NCBI GenBank assembly: GCA_944386565.1
Contig: CALXBO010000076.1
Coordinates: 1-64,000 of the forward strand
Source of the DNA: an uncultured Ruthenibacterium sp.
GTDB taxonomy: Bacteria > Bacillota > Clostridia > Oscillospirales > Ruminococcaceae
Length of the DNA: 64,000 nt
Direction: 5' to 3'
Under the pieces are notes generated by a model. The model had not been told where the DNA came from, made no database searches, and saw only the letters and a program-made list of their open reading frames with translations. The translations under genes were made by a program, and so were the position numbers. This document shows, one piece after another, positions 34,487 to 43,496 of the stretch (position 1 is its first letter; each line of letters opens with the position of its first letter).

Positions 34487-35290
34487 TCACCTTTCCAGAG
34501 CGGCATGGGCCCGGTCCACGACTTCTTCGATCTGCTGATGAGACAGCGTTTTGGGCTCGTCCGACTTCTTCACATACAGCAGGAACTCAATGTTGCCCTC
34601 CGGCCCTTTGATGGGCGAGAAATCCACGTCCTCGGAGGAAAAACCGCTGCATCTCGCGAATTCAGAAGCATTCTGCAACACCTCACGGTGTGTTTCCGCT
34701 TCCCGCACAACGCCTTTCTTTCCCACCTTTTCGCGGCCCGCTTCAAACTGAGGCTTAACAAGACAGACTCCTTCGACATCCGGAGTCGATACGGCCGCAG
34801 CCACCGGAAAGATGTGTTTGAGCGAAATGAAAGATACATCCACGCTGAAAAATCCGATGTCGTCCGCAAGGTCATCGCGCGTCACATGACGGATGTTCGT
34901 GCGTTCCATGTTGACGACCCGTTCGTCGCAGCGCAGCTGCCACGCAAGCTGGCCGTATCCCACGTCGACAGCATATACCTTGACCGCTCCGTTCTGGAGC
35001 ATGCAGTCCGTAAACCCGCCCGTAGACGCACCGATGTCCATGCACACCTTGCCCCGCGGAGTCAACGGAAACACTTCCATGGCCTTTTCCAGTTTGAGCC
35101 CGCCGCGGCTGACATATTTAAGATCATGCCCGCGGACTTCCACCTTCGCCGTATCGGCGATCATGGTTCCGGGCTTGTCCACCTTCTGTTCGTCCACAAA
35201 GACGATACCGGCCATAATCAGCGCTTTCGCGCGTTCCCGGCTCTGAACCAAGCCGTTCTGACACAAATACTGATCCAAACGAATCTTCAA
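34487..35290 (-). CDS. tlyA: TlyA-family RNA methyltransferase
   Basis: About 267 residues: N-terminal S4 RNA-binding domain (RLDQYLCQNGLVQSRERAKALI) and a FtsJ/RrmJ-type SAM methyltransferase core with VCMDIGASTGGFTDCMLQNGA and a C-terminal VKPQFEAGREKVGK. TlyA proteins 2'-O-methylate rRNA. The start is TTG 35290, 2 bases after the dxs stop and 7 bases after AAAGAGG; longer frames read back into dxs. It sits between dxs and nadK, the standard clostridial order. Confidence 0.93.
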   Translation of the reverse strand: MKIRLDQYLCQNGLVQSRERAKALIMAGIVFVDEQKVDKPGTMIADTAKVEVRGHDLKYVSRGGLKLEKAMEVFPLTPRGKVCMDIGASTGGFTDCMLQNGAVKVYAVDVGYGQLAWQLRCDERVVNMERTNIRHVTRDDLADDIGFFSVDVSFISLKHIFPVAAAVSTPDVEGVCLVKPQFEAGREKVGKKGVVREAETHREVLQNASEFARCSGFSSEDVDFSPIKGPEGNIEFLLYVKKSDEPKTLSHQQIEEVVDRAHAALER

Positions 35291-35292
35291 AA

Positions 35293-37140
35293 TCAAACCT
35301 CTTTCAGCGCTTTTACAATCGAATCTCCATCGACTCCGCACAGTTTGCGAAGCTGCGCCACGCTTGCGTGCGTCACGCGGGCCGGGTCCACCGCCAAATG
35401 CCGGAATTTCCCGGTATAGCCGCATTCACACAGCCCTGCCGCAACCTGTTCCCCGATTCCGCCTGTGCGGATTCCGTCTTCCACAAAAACGATTTTCGGA
35501 TACCGGAGCAGACTTTCCAAAAGTCCGTCGGGCAGCGGATGAATGACGCACAGCTTGTACACGTCAGCCGGCATTTTTTTCTGTGCGCCGAACGCCTCCT
35601 GAACCATTGCCCCGTATGTCACGATTGCGGCATCAGAGCCGTTTTGATCCGGATACACATCATATTCTTTGCCTGTGCACGGAACGGCAGACAAGTCAGC
35701 ACACTCCGCACCGCGCGGATACCGCAGCGCGCGCGGGCCGTCCTGCCGCACAAGAACCCTGAGCCAGTGGGTCAGCTCCTCATAATTGCAGGGCGAGACC
35801 ACCCGCATTCCCGCGATCTGGCTCAAATAGGCCGCATCATAAATTCCCTGATGCGTCTCCCCGTCTCCGGGGACAAAGCCCGCCCGGTCCACTGCGACCA
35901 GCACATTCAGCTGAAGAAGAGATACGTCATGAATCAGCTGATCGTAAGAGCGCTGCAAAAACGTCGAGTAAATACTTACGACGGGGTGCATTCCGGCTTT
36001 GGCAAGTCCCGCGGCAAACGTCACCGCATGCTGTTCTGCCATGCCGACGTCAAAGAAACGATCTTTATAACTGCGATAAAAATACTGCAGGCCGGTTCCG
36101 TATTTCATAGCGGCCGTGATGGCACACAGCTTCGGATCTTCCGCCCCCAGCCGCTCGAGCTCCGTACCGAAGACCGTCGAGAACGAGCTGTCCGGCGCAA
36201 CATCGGGGTCCGTGATATGATTCACATCGAATGCGGACACGCCGTGGAACTCGCCGGGATTCTGTTCCGCCGGTTCAAAGCCTTTTCCCTTCACGGTCGC
36301 AATGTGGACAAACAGCGGCGCACTCTGCTCATTGCGGTAAGCGGAAAATACGGTGCAGAGCTTGGCGAGATTGTGCCCGTCAATGACGCCGACATACTGG
36401 AAGCCCATCTCTTCAAACATCGTGGAGTTATAGACGAGACGGCGGAGTGCACTTTTCGCCGTCTGAAGACCCTCCCGGATGGGCACACCGATCAGAGGAA
36501 CGGAATCCAGCGCAGACTGGACGTCCCGTTTGGCCTTGAAATAGCGCGGGCTCGTCCGGAGTTTTGTCAGATATTCCGCGACTGCGCCCACGTTTTTGGA
36601 GATCGACATTTTATTGTCATTGAGGATCACGATCAGATTATCCAGCGCCCGGATATTGTTCATGCCCTCATACACCATTCCGCCGGTAAACGCACCATCT
36701 CCGATGATCGCAATTACCTTGCCCGGTTCCCGCTTCAGCTTTTTGGCCGTGGCAAGACCGATCGCCACGGAAAGCGCCGTATTTCCGTGACCCGCGACAA
36801 AAGCGTCGTGGCTGCTCTCGCGCGGAGACGGAAATCCGGACAGTCCGTCCTTCATTCTGAGATGTTCAAAACCGTTCTTGCGGCCCGTAATGATTTTATG
36901 TGTATAACACTGGTGTCCGACGTCGAACACAAGTGCATCTTTCGGTGTCGTAAACACCTTGTGGAGGGCAACCGTCAATTCGATCGTTCCCAGATTGGAA
37001 GAAAGATGACCGCCCGTTTTGGATACTTCCTCGATCAGAAAGGCCCGGATTTCCTCGCACAGCGCATTTAGCTGCACGATGTTCATTTTCTTGATGTCTT
37101 TCGGCGAATGAACTTTGTCCAAATATGCCGTTTCCCTCAA
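35293..37140 (-). CDS. dxs: 1-deoxy-D-xylulose-5-phosphate synthase
   Basis: About 615 residues, first enzyme of the MEP isoprenoid pathway (pyruvate + glyceraldehyde-3-phosphate). Thiamine-binding GDGAFTGGMVYEGMNN is near residue 145, VDRAGFVPGDGETHQG is in the pyrimidine-binding domain, and a transketolase C-terminal domain ends the protein. The start is taken as TTG 37140, 9 bases after AAAGGAG; an ATG three codons earlier touches that site. It is co-directional with ispA for the next pathway steps. Confidence 0.94.
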   Translation of the reverse strand: MRETAYLDKVHSPKDIKKMNIVQLNALCEEIRAFLIEEVSKTGGHLSSNLGTIELTVALHKVFTTPKDALVFDVGHQCYTHKIITGRKNGFEHLRMKDGLSGFPSPRESSHDAFVAGHGNTALSVAIGLATAKKLKREPGKVIAIIGDGAFTGGMVYEGMNNIRALDNLIVILNDNKMSISKNVGAVAEYLTKLRTSPRYFKAKRDVQSALDSVPLIGVPIREGLQTAKSALRRLVYNSTMFEEMGFQYVGVIDGHNLAKLCTVFSAYRNEQSAPLFVHIATVKGKGFEPAEQNPGEFHGVSAFDVNHITDPDVAPDSSFSTVFGTELERLGAEDPKLCAITAAMKYGTGLQYFYRSYKDRFFDVGMAEQHAVTFAAGLAKAGMHPVVSIYSTFLQRSYDQLIHDVSLLQLNVLVAVDRAGFVPGDGETHQGIYDAAYLSQIAGMRVVSPCNYEELTHWLRVLVRQDGPRALRYPRGAECADLSAVPCTGKEYDVYPDQNGSDAAIVTYGAMVQEAFGAQKKMPADVYKLCVIHPLPDGLLESLLRYPKIVFVEDGIRTGGIGEQVAAGLCECGYTGKFRHLAVDPARVTHASVAQLRKLCGVDGDSIVKALKEV

Positions 37141-37186
37141 GAACCGCATCTCCTTTCCTGTGAAATGGATTTTCCTTTTTGCGCAC

Positions 37187-37651
37187 TCAGACCGGCGGGA
37201 TGATCACTGCAATCAATATGCCCAACAGCGCGCCGGACAACACCTCAAACGGCGTGTGCCCCACTTTTTCCTTGAGTTTTTTCCGCTGTTCGTGAAACAT
37301 CTCGGGTTCGTCCTTGAGCCAGTCGTCAATCAGCTTGTTGAGCACTTTTGCCTGCTCGCCCGTCTCATGTCGGACACCCATGGCATCGTACATTACGATG
37401 GCTGCAAAGATAAAAGAAAGTGCAAACAGCGGGGATGAAAGCCCCTCGCTCCGGGAAGCCGCCATCGTCATGGAACATACCAGTGCCGAATGCGCACTCG
37501 GCATACCGCCCGCACCGTACATGCGTTCCAATTCCATCTTTCCGCTCAGCAGATAATTGATGATCGTCTTGCTCACCTGTGCTGCAAACCAGGACAGGAC
37601 CGCCACAGACAAGATGTAGTTATTGAAACAGAAAGTTTGAAAAAAATGCAC
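37187..37651 (-). CDS. Divergent PAP2 family protein (DUF212)
   Basis: 154-residue membrane protein with four or five helices and the short motif MYGAGGMPSAHSALVCSM, which is the PAP2-like phosphatase motif in reduced form. It also has a KEKVGHTPFEVLSGALLG C-terminus. DUF212 proteins commonly sit between dxs and ispA in Clostridia and may act on prenyl phosphates; that is inference from context. The start is GTG 37651 after AAAGGAG. Confidence 0.85.
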   Translation of the reverse strand: MHFFQTFCFNNYILSVAVLSWFAAQVSKTIINYLLSGKMELERMYGAGGMPSAHSALVCSMTMAASRSEGLSSPLFALSFIFAAIVMYDAMGVRHETGEQAKVLNKLIDDWLKDEPEMFHEQRKKLKEKVGHTPFEVLSGALLGILIAVIIPPV

Positions 37652-37677
37652 GGTGTTTCATTCTCCTTTCCCGGAAA

Positions 37678-38568
37678 TCAATTCCCGCGGCGAACCAAAG
37701 AACGGGCAAATGCCTGCAGGAAATCTGATTTTTCGCCAAATTTTTCAGAAATCTGCCGAACAGCCTGCATGGTCAGTTCATCGGCCATTCTCATTGTCTC
37801 ATCGACGCCGAACAGGGTGACAAACGTCGTCTTGCCGCTCTCCTCATCGCTGTGCGCCGGCTTTCCGAGCTCCTGCGTCGTGGCGCTGACGTCAAGCACG
37901 TCATCCACCATCTGGAACACAAGACCGATATCAAACGCAAACTTCTCTACGCTCTGACGGTCACTGTCAAATGCATTGGCGGCCACTGCGCCGAGCTGGG
38001 CGGCAGCCGCGATCAGCATCCCCGTCTTGTTCCGATGCACTTCACGGAGCTGTTTTTCCGTCGCCGCAGCCGTCTCGTAGTGCAAATCGAGTTCCTGCCC
38101 GTAGATCATTCCGCGCGCGCCTGCGGCACGCGCCAGAACCGAGCACGCGAGCGCGTTCTGGTTGGCGTGCGCTCCGTTTCCCGTGGAAAGGACTTCAAAA
38201 GCCGCCGTCAGCAGAGCATCTCCGGCCAGCAGTGCCGTCGCTTCGCCGTAAGCCTTGTGGCAGGACGGCTTGCCCCGTCGGAAATCGTCGTTGTCCATAC
38301 AGGGCAGATCGTCATGGATCAGCGAATAACAATGCAGCATCTCAACGGCCGCGGCATACCGCGCGGCAAGCTCCATATCACCGCACAGCATTTCACAGAC
38401 TGCGAGACACAGGACGGCGCGAACGCGCTTTCCTCCGTCGAGGAGACTGTATCTGGCCGCCTGAGCCACACGGGAATCCCTGTCCTTGTGGAACACTTCA
38501 AACGCAGTGCGTTCCAGCGCATGCTGCGCCTGTTTACGATACGAATCATAACGCTCTTCATACGTCAT
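37678..38568 (-). CDS. ispA: Polyprenyl diphosphate synthase (farnesyl type)
   Basis: About 296 residues. It joins isopentenyl units to make farnesyl (possibly geranylgeranyl) diphosphate. First Asp-rich motif DDLPCMDNDDFRRG near residue 85 (the DDxxxxD form of bacterial type II enzymes) and second motif QMVDDVLDV near 220. ATG 38568 lies about 6 bases after GGAGGTGA; a longer frame to 38616 overlaps xseB. It overlaps the end of xseB by 11 bases. Confidence 0.94.
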   Translation of the reverse strand: MTYEERYDSYRKQAQHALERTAFEVFHKDRDSRVAQAARYSLLDGGKRVRAVLCLAVCEMLCGDMELAARYAAAVEMLHCYSLIHDDLPCMDNDDFRRGKPSCHKAYGEATALLAGDALLTAAFEVLSTGNGAHANQNALACSVLARAAGARGMIYGQELDLHYETAAATEKQLREVHRNKTGMLIAAAAQLGAVAANAFDSDRQSVEKFAFDIGLVFQMVDDVLDVSATTQELGKPAHSDEESGKTTFVTLFGVDETMRMADELTMQAVRQISEKFGEKSDFLQAFARSLVRRGN

Positions 38569-38782
38569 TTTCGTCACCTCCCAATGCGCCGGACAAGGAC
38601 GCATCGATCTCGTCAACTTTCATTTGAGCATTTTTCAAAATACCGCTGCAATATGAGATCATCTCTGCCGCCTCTGCGTAGAGCTTCAATGATGTTTCAA
38701 GCGGAGTTTCCTCATCAGACAGCTGCTGCAGGATCTCGTCAAGCCGTTTGGACGCGTTCTCAAACGTCAGATTCTTTTTCAT
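38558..38782 (-). CDS. xseB: Exodeoxyribonuclease VII small subunit
   Basis: 74 residues, all helical, with the family pattern FENASKRLDEILQQLSDEETPLETSLKLYAEA. It assembles with XseA to degrade single-stranded DNA in both directions. It overlaps the 3' end of xseA by 23 bases and the 5' end of ispA by 11, so translation is probably coupled. Confidence 0.93.
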   Translation of the reverse strand: MKKNLTFENASKRLDEILQQLSDEETPLETSLKLYAEAAEMISYCSGILKNAQMKVDEIDASLSGALGGDENDV

Positions 38783-39992
38783 CTGCGGTCTCTCCTTTTT
38801 CTACGCTGTTTACCTCGCATAAAAGCGCACCGCGGTGCAGCGTCACGCGAATCCGATCGCCGGGAACGGCGTCTGATGCACACTTCAAGATTCTGTTCTC
38901 TTTCTCAGCCACCGCATAGCCGCGGGCCAGAACTTTCAAAGGGCTCAGTGATTCGCTGAGTGCTGCCTGCGCCGCCATATGGTCGCCGAGCCTGTTCAGA
39001 CGGCGCCGCATTTCACGCGCGCTGAGTGCCGCCCGGGCCCCGAGCTCGGTGCGCGCTTTCAACGGACGGCGCCGGACCGACTCCATCTGCGGAGATCTGC
39101 ACGCCGAATCAATCTGATTTTTGCACAGATCCAGTTTCTTTTGCATCGTGCGTGCGATTGCACCAAAAGTCGCCTCAGCCTGTCCCACAGCGGCCGGCAA
39201 ATCCGGCATTACCAGTTCCGCGGCGGCGCTGGGGGTTGGTGCGCGGACATCACTCACAAAATCCAGAATGCAGAAATCGATCTCATGACCGATGGCAGAT
39301 ACCACAGGCACGGGTGAATCGTACGCTGCCCGCGCAATTTCTTCATCATTGAAGACCCAGAGATCCTCTCGGGAACCGCCTCCGCGTGCTACAATGATAA
39401 CATCTGTCTTGCCGCTGTTTCCGAGCCGACGGATCGCACGTGCAATCTCCCGCGCCGCTTCCTGCCCCTGCACATTGACCGGTGCAAGCAGAAAATGGGC
39501 AGCCGGATACCGGCGCTTTGTCACGTTGAAAATATCCTGAATTGCCGCACCCGTCTTGGATGTAACAAGCCCAACACAGCGCGGAACCTGCGGAAGCGGA
39601 CGCTTGTGCTCCGGAGCAAAAAGCCCCTCCGCAGCGAGCCTCGCCTTCAGCTGTTCGAATGCCATCTGCAGCGCGCCGACTCCGTCCGGGAACATATCTT
39701 CCACATAGACCTGAAATGCGCCGTCCCGCTCATACAGGGAAATGCGGCCTCGCACAATCACAAGCATGCCGTCCTGCGGTTCAAAGCGAAGTCGCTGCGC
39801 ATTTCCGCGAAACATGACCGCTTTCACGCTGCTCTGAGAATCTTTCAGGGAAAAGTACAGGTGTCCCGTCCGGAAGTGATTTTTAAAATTGGATATCTCG
39901 CCGCGCAGCGCGATATCCGTCAACACCGCGTCGCTCTCCAATAGCGTTTTGACATAGCGGTTCAGCGCGGTAATCCCGATCACATCGGCCAT
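38760..39992 (-). CDS. xseA: Exodeoxyribonuclease VII large subunit
   Basis: 410 residues: N-terminal OB-fold (LRGEISNFKNHFRTGHLYFSLKD), central nuclease domain with GLVTSKTGAAIQDIFNV, IIVARGGGSREDLWVFNDE and SAIGHEIDFCILDFVSDVRAPTPSAAAEL, and a C-terminal coiled coil with a small beta tail. AGGTGG precedes the ATG. It overlaps the TsaD-like gene by 13 bases. Confidence 0.96.
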   Translation of the reverse strand: MADVIGITALNRYVKTLLESDAVLTDIALRGEISNFKNHFRTGHLYFSLKDSQSSVKAVMFRGNAQRLRFEPQDGMLVIVRGRISLYERDGAFQVYVEDMFPDGVGALQMAFEQLKARLAAEGLFAPEHKRPLPQVPRCVGLVTSKTGAAIQDIFNVTKRRYPAAHFLLAPVNVQGQEAAREIARAIRRLGNSGKTDVIIVARGGGSREDLWVFNDEEIARAAYDSPVPVVSAIGHEIDFCILDFVSDVRAPTPSAAAELVMPDLPAAVGQAEATFGAIARTMQKKLDLCKNQIDSACRSPQMESVRRRPLKARTELGARAALSAREMRRRLNRLGDHMAAQAALSESLSPLKVLARGYAVAEKENRILKCASDAVPGDRIRVTLHRGALLCEVNSVEKGETADEKESDV

Positions 39993-40918
39993 GCACCCAC
40001 CTCATTCGCCGCAAGAATCGCCGTGCCGATCGCATTGTCGCTGGCAAATTTGCCGGGGACAAAATAGATGTCACGGCATTTCTTCATAACTTCCCGGCGG
40101 ATGACATCACTCGACATCACACCGCCGGCCGCGACGACCGGCAGTCCCGGATACTCCGCACGGGCCGCTTCGATCATTTTCAGCATTACATTGCCGATCG
40201 CACACAGGCAATACTTTGCGACATAGGAACGCGGTTTTCCGGACTTCAAAAGTGCATCGCACTGGTTTTCCAGACCGGACAAACTGCAATTCATCCCATG
40301 TACGGAAACCTTGGGGCGAATCACAACATCACACTCGGCCGCAAGACGCGATACCTCTTCCCCGGCCGGGAATGCAAATCCCATACGCACGCCGATGCGA
40401 TCAACGGCCTGGCCGGCGTACAAGTCAGTGCTTGTCCCGAGCTGCGCGAGGACACGGCCGTTTTCGCAAAGCAGAAGATCCGTTGTACCTCCGGAGATGT
40501 GAAAAACAAGTGTCCTGCGCCGGAACAGTTCCGCGCCGCCCGCCGCAAACACGGCTGCGGTGACGTGCCCCTGCTGATGCGTCGTGCGCACGAGTGGAAT
40601 GCCCGCCCCATACGCGAATGCTGTCGCCGCACTGAGCCCCGTCAGAAAACACGGCATGTATGAACCCTCGACCGGGCGCGGGCGCTCCGACACGCCGACT
40701 GCTCCGATGCGGGAGAAATCAGCCTGCCCGGCTACTTCATTCAACATCTCCGGCAACGCCGCTGTGTGGTGGAATACCGCGTCACTCTGACGCAGGCCCC
40801 GCTCGCCCGGCTTGACCGGAAGAAATCTCTTGACAGCGCAAACAACCTCTTGAGCCTGCGTATCAAACACTGCCAAAGAGGTTGCATAATTGCTTGTGTC
40901 AATTCCGAGCGTCAGCAT
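39980..40918 (-). CDS. TsaD/Kae1-like paralogue (ASKHA fold)
   Basis: 312 residues, shorter than true TsaD (about 340). It keeps N-terminal LGIDTSNYATSLAV, the metal-binding pair in HQQGH (TsaD usually HMEGH), FHISGGTTDLL, and C-terminal AAGGVMSSD plus FASDNAIGTAIL with the metal-binding Asp. It lacks the strongly conserved NVLSSQ-type start and other TsaD stretches. TsaD makes t6A37 in tRNA. In Clostridia this shorter relative sits between nusB and xseA and is regarded as a paralogue of unknown task. A real tsaD should exist elsewhere. Confidence 0.82.
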   Translation of the reverse strand: MLTLGIDTSNYATSLAVFDTQAQEVVCAVKRFLPVKPGERGLRQSDAVFHHTAALPEMLNEVAGQADFSRIGAVGVSERPRPVEGSYMPCFLTGLSAATAFAYGAGIPLVRTTHQQGHVTAAVFAAGGAELFRRRTLVFHISGGTTDLLLCENGRVLAQLGTSTDLYAGQAVDRIGVRMGFAFPAGEEVSRLAAECDVVIRPKVSVHGMNCSLSGLENQCDALLKSGKPRSYVAKYCLCAIGNVMLKMIEAARAEYPGLPVVAAGGVMSSDVIRREVMKKCRDIYFVPGKFASDNAIGTAILAANEVGAWPM

Positions 40919-40921
40919 CTC

Positions 40922-41329
40922 TCACGCCTGCTCTTTCGAGCGGGAAAGGGCGCCCAGAATGCCGTTGATAAACTGATAATCATCGTCACCGGCATACTTT
41001 TTAGCCAGCTCGACCGCCTCGTTGGCGACGATGCTGTCCATATCGGAATTTCCGCTGAACATCATTTCCGTCACTGCCAGGCGCAGGATTGCAGTATTGA
41101 CGCGCGGGATGCGCGCCAACGTCCAACCGCGCTTCAGGTTCTGCGCGATCTTTTCGTCCACTTCCGGCTGATGTGCACAGAAATTGATCAAAAGCGATTC
41201 TCCGTACGCATCCACGGCGTATTCTTCCGCCTCGCGGGATGCGGCGATGATCTCTTCCATGCTGTTCGCACCGAATGAATATTCAAACAGCGCCAAAACA
41301 GCATTTTCTCGTGCAGTTCTACGTTTCAT
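40922..41329 (-). CDS. nusB: Transcription antitermination factor NusB
   Basis: 135 residues, all-helical NusB fold with RENAVLALFEYSF at the start and LAVTEMMFSGNSDMDSIVANEAVELAKKYAGDD at the C-terminus. With NusE it binds boxA in rRNA leaders. It follows asp23 and precedes the TsaD-like gene by 3 bases. Confidence 0.95.
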   Translation of the reverse strand: MKRRTARENAVLALFEYSFGANSMEEIIAASREAEEYAVDAYGESLLINFCAHQPEVDEKIAQNLKRGWTLARIPRVNTAILRLAVTEMMFSGNSDMDSIVANEAVELAKKYAGDDDYQFINGILGALSRSKEQA

Positions 41330-41378
41330 ATACCCTCACAACAATGAACCCCCCTGCATCGGCGGGAGGGTTATGGAT

Positions 41379-41774
41379 TTATTCGTCTGTCGGCTCCGGC
41401 TCTTCCCCGGGTTCCGGCAGCGGCTGATCTTCTGCCACCGCAGCCACAATGACATTCACTTTCGACACCGTGATCGAAGTCATATTCTGCACGGAGGTCT
41501 TGACATTTTCCTGAACCTTCTCGCACAAAGGCGGGATTTTACATCCGTACTCGACCACAATGTTGACCGTAATCTCCGCGATGTCTTCCGACAGCTCAAC
41601 AAGGATCGGCTTCTGTGCTGCCATCCTTTTAAAGAATCCCTGAACGCCGGATTCCGGCTCCGCCACGCGCTTCACACCTTCAATTTCCAGTGTGGCAAGG
41701 CGCGCGATTTTCGCGATCACATCTGTGGAAATCTGCAAACTTCCGCCCAATGCTTTGGAATTTGAAACATCCAT
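41379..41774 (-). CDS. Asp23/Gls24 family envelope protein
   Basis: 131 residues with the DUF322 core: GGSLQISTDVIAKIARLATLEIEGV and VELSEDIAEITVNIVVEYGCKIPPLCEKVQENVKTSVQNMTSI. Members are membrane-associated envelope-stress proteins in Gram-positive bacteria. ATG 41774 is 8 bases after GGGAGGAG; a longer frame lacks a site. It is the first gene after the strong promoter at 41824-41852 and just downstream of spoIIIAH, a conserved clostridial position. Confidence 0.93.
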   Translation of the reverse strand: MDVSNSKALGGSLQISTDVIAKIARLATLEIEGVKRVAEPESGVQGFFKRMAAQKPILVELSEDIAEITVNIVVEYGCKIPPLCEKVQENVKTSVQNMTSITVSKVNVIVAAVAEDQPLPEPGEEPEPTDE

Positions 41775-41823
41775 GCGGCTGCTCCTCCCTGTTGCTGCAC
41801 GCAGCAATCCAAGATTTGTGATT

Positions 41824-41852
41824 ATTATACCATTTTTTTGCGCGGGAGACAA
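41824..41852 (-). promoter_or_regulatory. Promoter of the asp23-nusB operon
   Basis: Minus-strand TTGTCT (41847-41852), 17-base spacer, TATAAT (41824-41829), with TGG ahead of the -10. It lies just after the spoIIIAH stop and separates vegetative genes from the sporulation operon. Confidence 0.8.
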
Positions 41853-41855
41853 CAT

Positions 41856-42500
41856 TTATTTTACTTCCACGATGGTAATATTGCTCGCTTTCGTGTCAAA
41901 TTTAGATAAAATGACATCACGGATCTGCGCAACGGACGTTTTGTTGAGTGCTTCGCCTCCTGTTTTGACAGCCGCGCTGACCATTTCCCCGTCGAGAAAA
42001 ACAATGCAGTCCGAGAAACCTTTCGCCTTGATGAGGCTTTCGATCTCCCCTTCCAGTGTAATGTTCTCCAGCTGCTGAGAAAGGCTCTTCGTCACTTCTT
42101 CCTTTTCTTCATCGGTAAGCTGGGCGTCTTTCAGAATGGTCTGAATTTTGTCGAGCGCTTCGTCCCGCGTTTTTGACCTTGTGAGACGGGCCTGTTCGAA
42201 ATAATCCTCGCCGCTGTCCGCATCCGTGCTGACGAGCTGAGCCTCACCATAGTTCTTATTGGGGAGCGGCTCCGTCACGCCGGACTCCGCGCTCGCCCCG
42301 GCGGACACCTGCAGATCCAGAGGTTCTGTTGTTTCCTGCTCTTCCGACGCCTGTGCCGCCACGGCCAGTGTGTCCGGATCTTGCGCGGTCAGAAATCCGT
42401 TTTCGTTGCGTGAATACTCCCAGTTCAGATAGACCGCGACGCCCAGCGCCACGACCAGCGTGAGCAAGGTGAGCTGGCGTTTGCTTTTTGCACTTTTCAT
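41856..42500 (-). CDS. spoIIIAH: Stage III sporulation protein AH
   Basis: About 214 residues. The single N-terminal transmembrane helix (about 11-28) is followed by a linker and the extracellular ring-forming domain with ARLTRSKTRDEALDKIQTIL and C-terminal AQIRDVILSKFDTKASNITIVEVK. SpoIIIAH in the mother cell pairs with SpoIIQ across the forespore membranes to form the A-Q channel. ATG 42500 is about 8 bases after GGGGG. It is last in the spoIIIA operon. Confidence 0.95.
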   Translation of the reverse strand: MKSAKSKRQLTLLTLVVALGVAVYLNWEYSRNENGFLTAQDPDTLAVAAQASEEQETTEPLDLQVSAGASAESGVTEPLPNKNYGEAQLVSTDADSGEDYFEQARLTRSKTRDEALDKIQTILKDAQLTDEEKEEVTKSLSQQLENITLEGEIESLIKAKGFSDCIVFLDGEMVSAAVKTGGEALNKTSVAQIRDVILSKFDTKASNITIVEVK

Positions 42501-42516
42501 AGAAGGCAACCCCCGT

Positions 42517-43038
42517 TTAATTCATTTTCGTCACGCAAATACGGTTCGTCGGGATACCGAGACCCACAGAAACAAACTCTGTAATGCGTGCGATCACCTT
42601 AATATCGTCTCCGCCTTCGCAAATAACGGAAACCCCTTTGACAGACGGTTCGATGCTGCTTTCCAGAACCGGTACACCGTCCGACAGCACATATTCCGAT
42701 TCCCGTGACGACGAGCGGTCCGTCATGATACCGCCGTCTGTCTGCGTTTCCGTGCTGCTTTTCTCATCCTGCGCATAAATGCTCGTTCCTCCGTCTTCCA
42801 GGGTCAGAAACACCTTTACTGCTCCCGCCCCGTCGATCCTGGAAATCGAATCCTCGAGTTCCTGACGAAGGTACGCGAGGTATTGTTCCGTGCCGCCGGA
42901 TGTTTCGGCGGACGGTTTCTTTTGCGTCGCAAACAGCGTGTCCGAAAGAAAGATGAGCAGAATCCCGCAGATACCCGCCAAAAACAGAATATTCTTTTTC
43001 TGAAAAAAATCAGTTACCTTTTTCAGCTTCTCGTTCAT
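42517..43038 (-). CDS. spoIIIAG: Stage III sporulation protein AG
   Basis: About 173 residues. One transmembrane helix (about 16-36), then a ring-building domain with YLAYLRQELEDSISRIDGAGAVKVFLTLEDGG and a C-terminal VKGVSVICEGGDDIKVIARITEFVSVGLG. It forms a large ring in the feeding-tube apparatus. GGGGGAAG precedes ATG 43038, which overlaps the spoIIIAF stop (ATGA). Confidence 0.94.
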   Translation of the reverse strand: MNEKLKKVTDFFQKKNILFLAGICGILLIFLSDTLFATQKKPSAETSGGTEQYLAYLRQELEDSISRIDGAGAVKVFLTLEDGGTSIYAQDEKSSTETQTDGGIMTDRSSSRESEYVLSDGVPVLESSIEPSVKGVSVICEGGDDIKVIARITEFVSVGLGIPTNRICVTKMN

Positions 43039-43496
43039 TCTTCTTCCCCCTTCCCGAGCCCGACGGCTTCTCCGAACCATTCCTCCGCGAGCTGCCGAGC
43101 GGCCGTAACATGTTCACTGTCTGCGGTTACGCTGGCTGAATTCAACCGGCACTCTCCGTTTTCTTCTGTGAGTTCCAGCGTCAGCCGGGCTTCGAATCCT
43201 CTGCGCGCGCATTCCTCTGCAAATTGCGCCTCCAGAGTCTCCTCCGCCTGTCTCAGCGCCAGCTCACCGGCATCGACCGCAGCCGGTGCGCCGGATGTTT
43301 CAGAAAAGGCCTCCGCCCAATTGTCCGAAAACGTCGGAACCGATACGCCGGAGCGAAATACGCTCAATAAAATATACAGTACAGAGACCAGATTTATGAC
43401 CGCTGTTTTTGATTTTCCGCCTGCCGCCAGCCGAATGATGCCTGCCGCAATGCATGCAGCCGACAGGGAGACCATCCATTCTCTGAGTGTACCCAT
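43035..43496 (-). CDS. spoIIIAF: Stage III sporulation protein AF
   Basis: 153 residues: two transmembrane helices at about 7-25 and 30-50 followed by a ring-forming soluble domain with helical ALRQAEETLEAQFAEECARRG. Identification rests on topology and position between AE and AG. It starts directly after the AE stop. Confidence 0.9.
   Translation of the reverse strand: MGTLREWMVSLSAACIAAGIIRLAAGGKSKTAVINLVSVLYILLSVFRSGVSVPTFSDNWAEAFSETSGAPAAVDAGELALRQAEETLEAQFAEECARRGFEARLTLELTEENGECRLNSASVTADSEHVTAARQLAEEWFGEAVGLGKGEEE

Noticed and set aside
41330..41378. Hairpin between asp23 and nusB as a terminator
   Set aside because: Eight-pair stem without a U-run; at most a weak processing or attenuation site.
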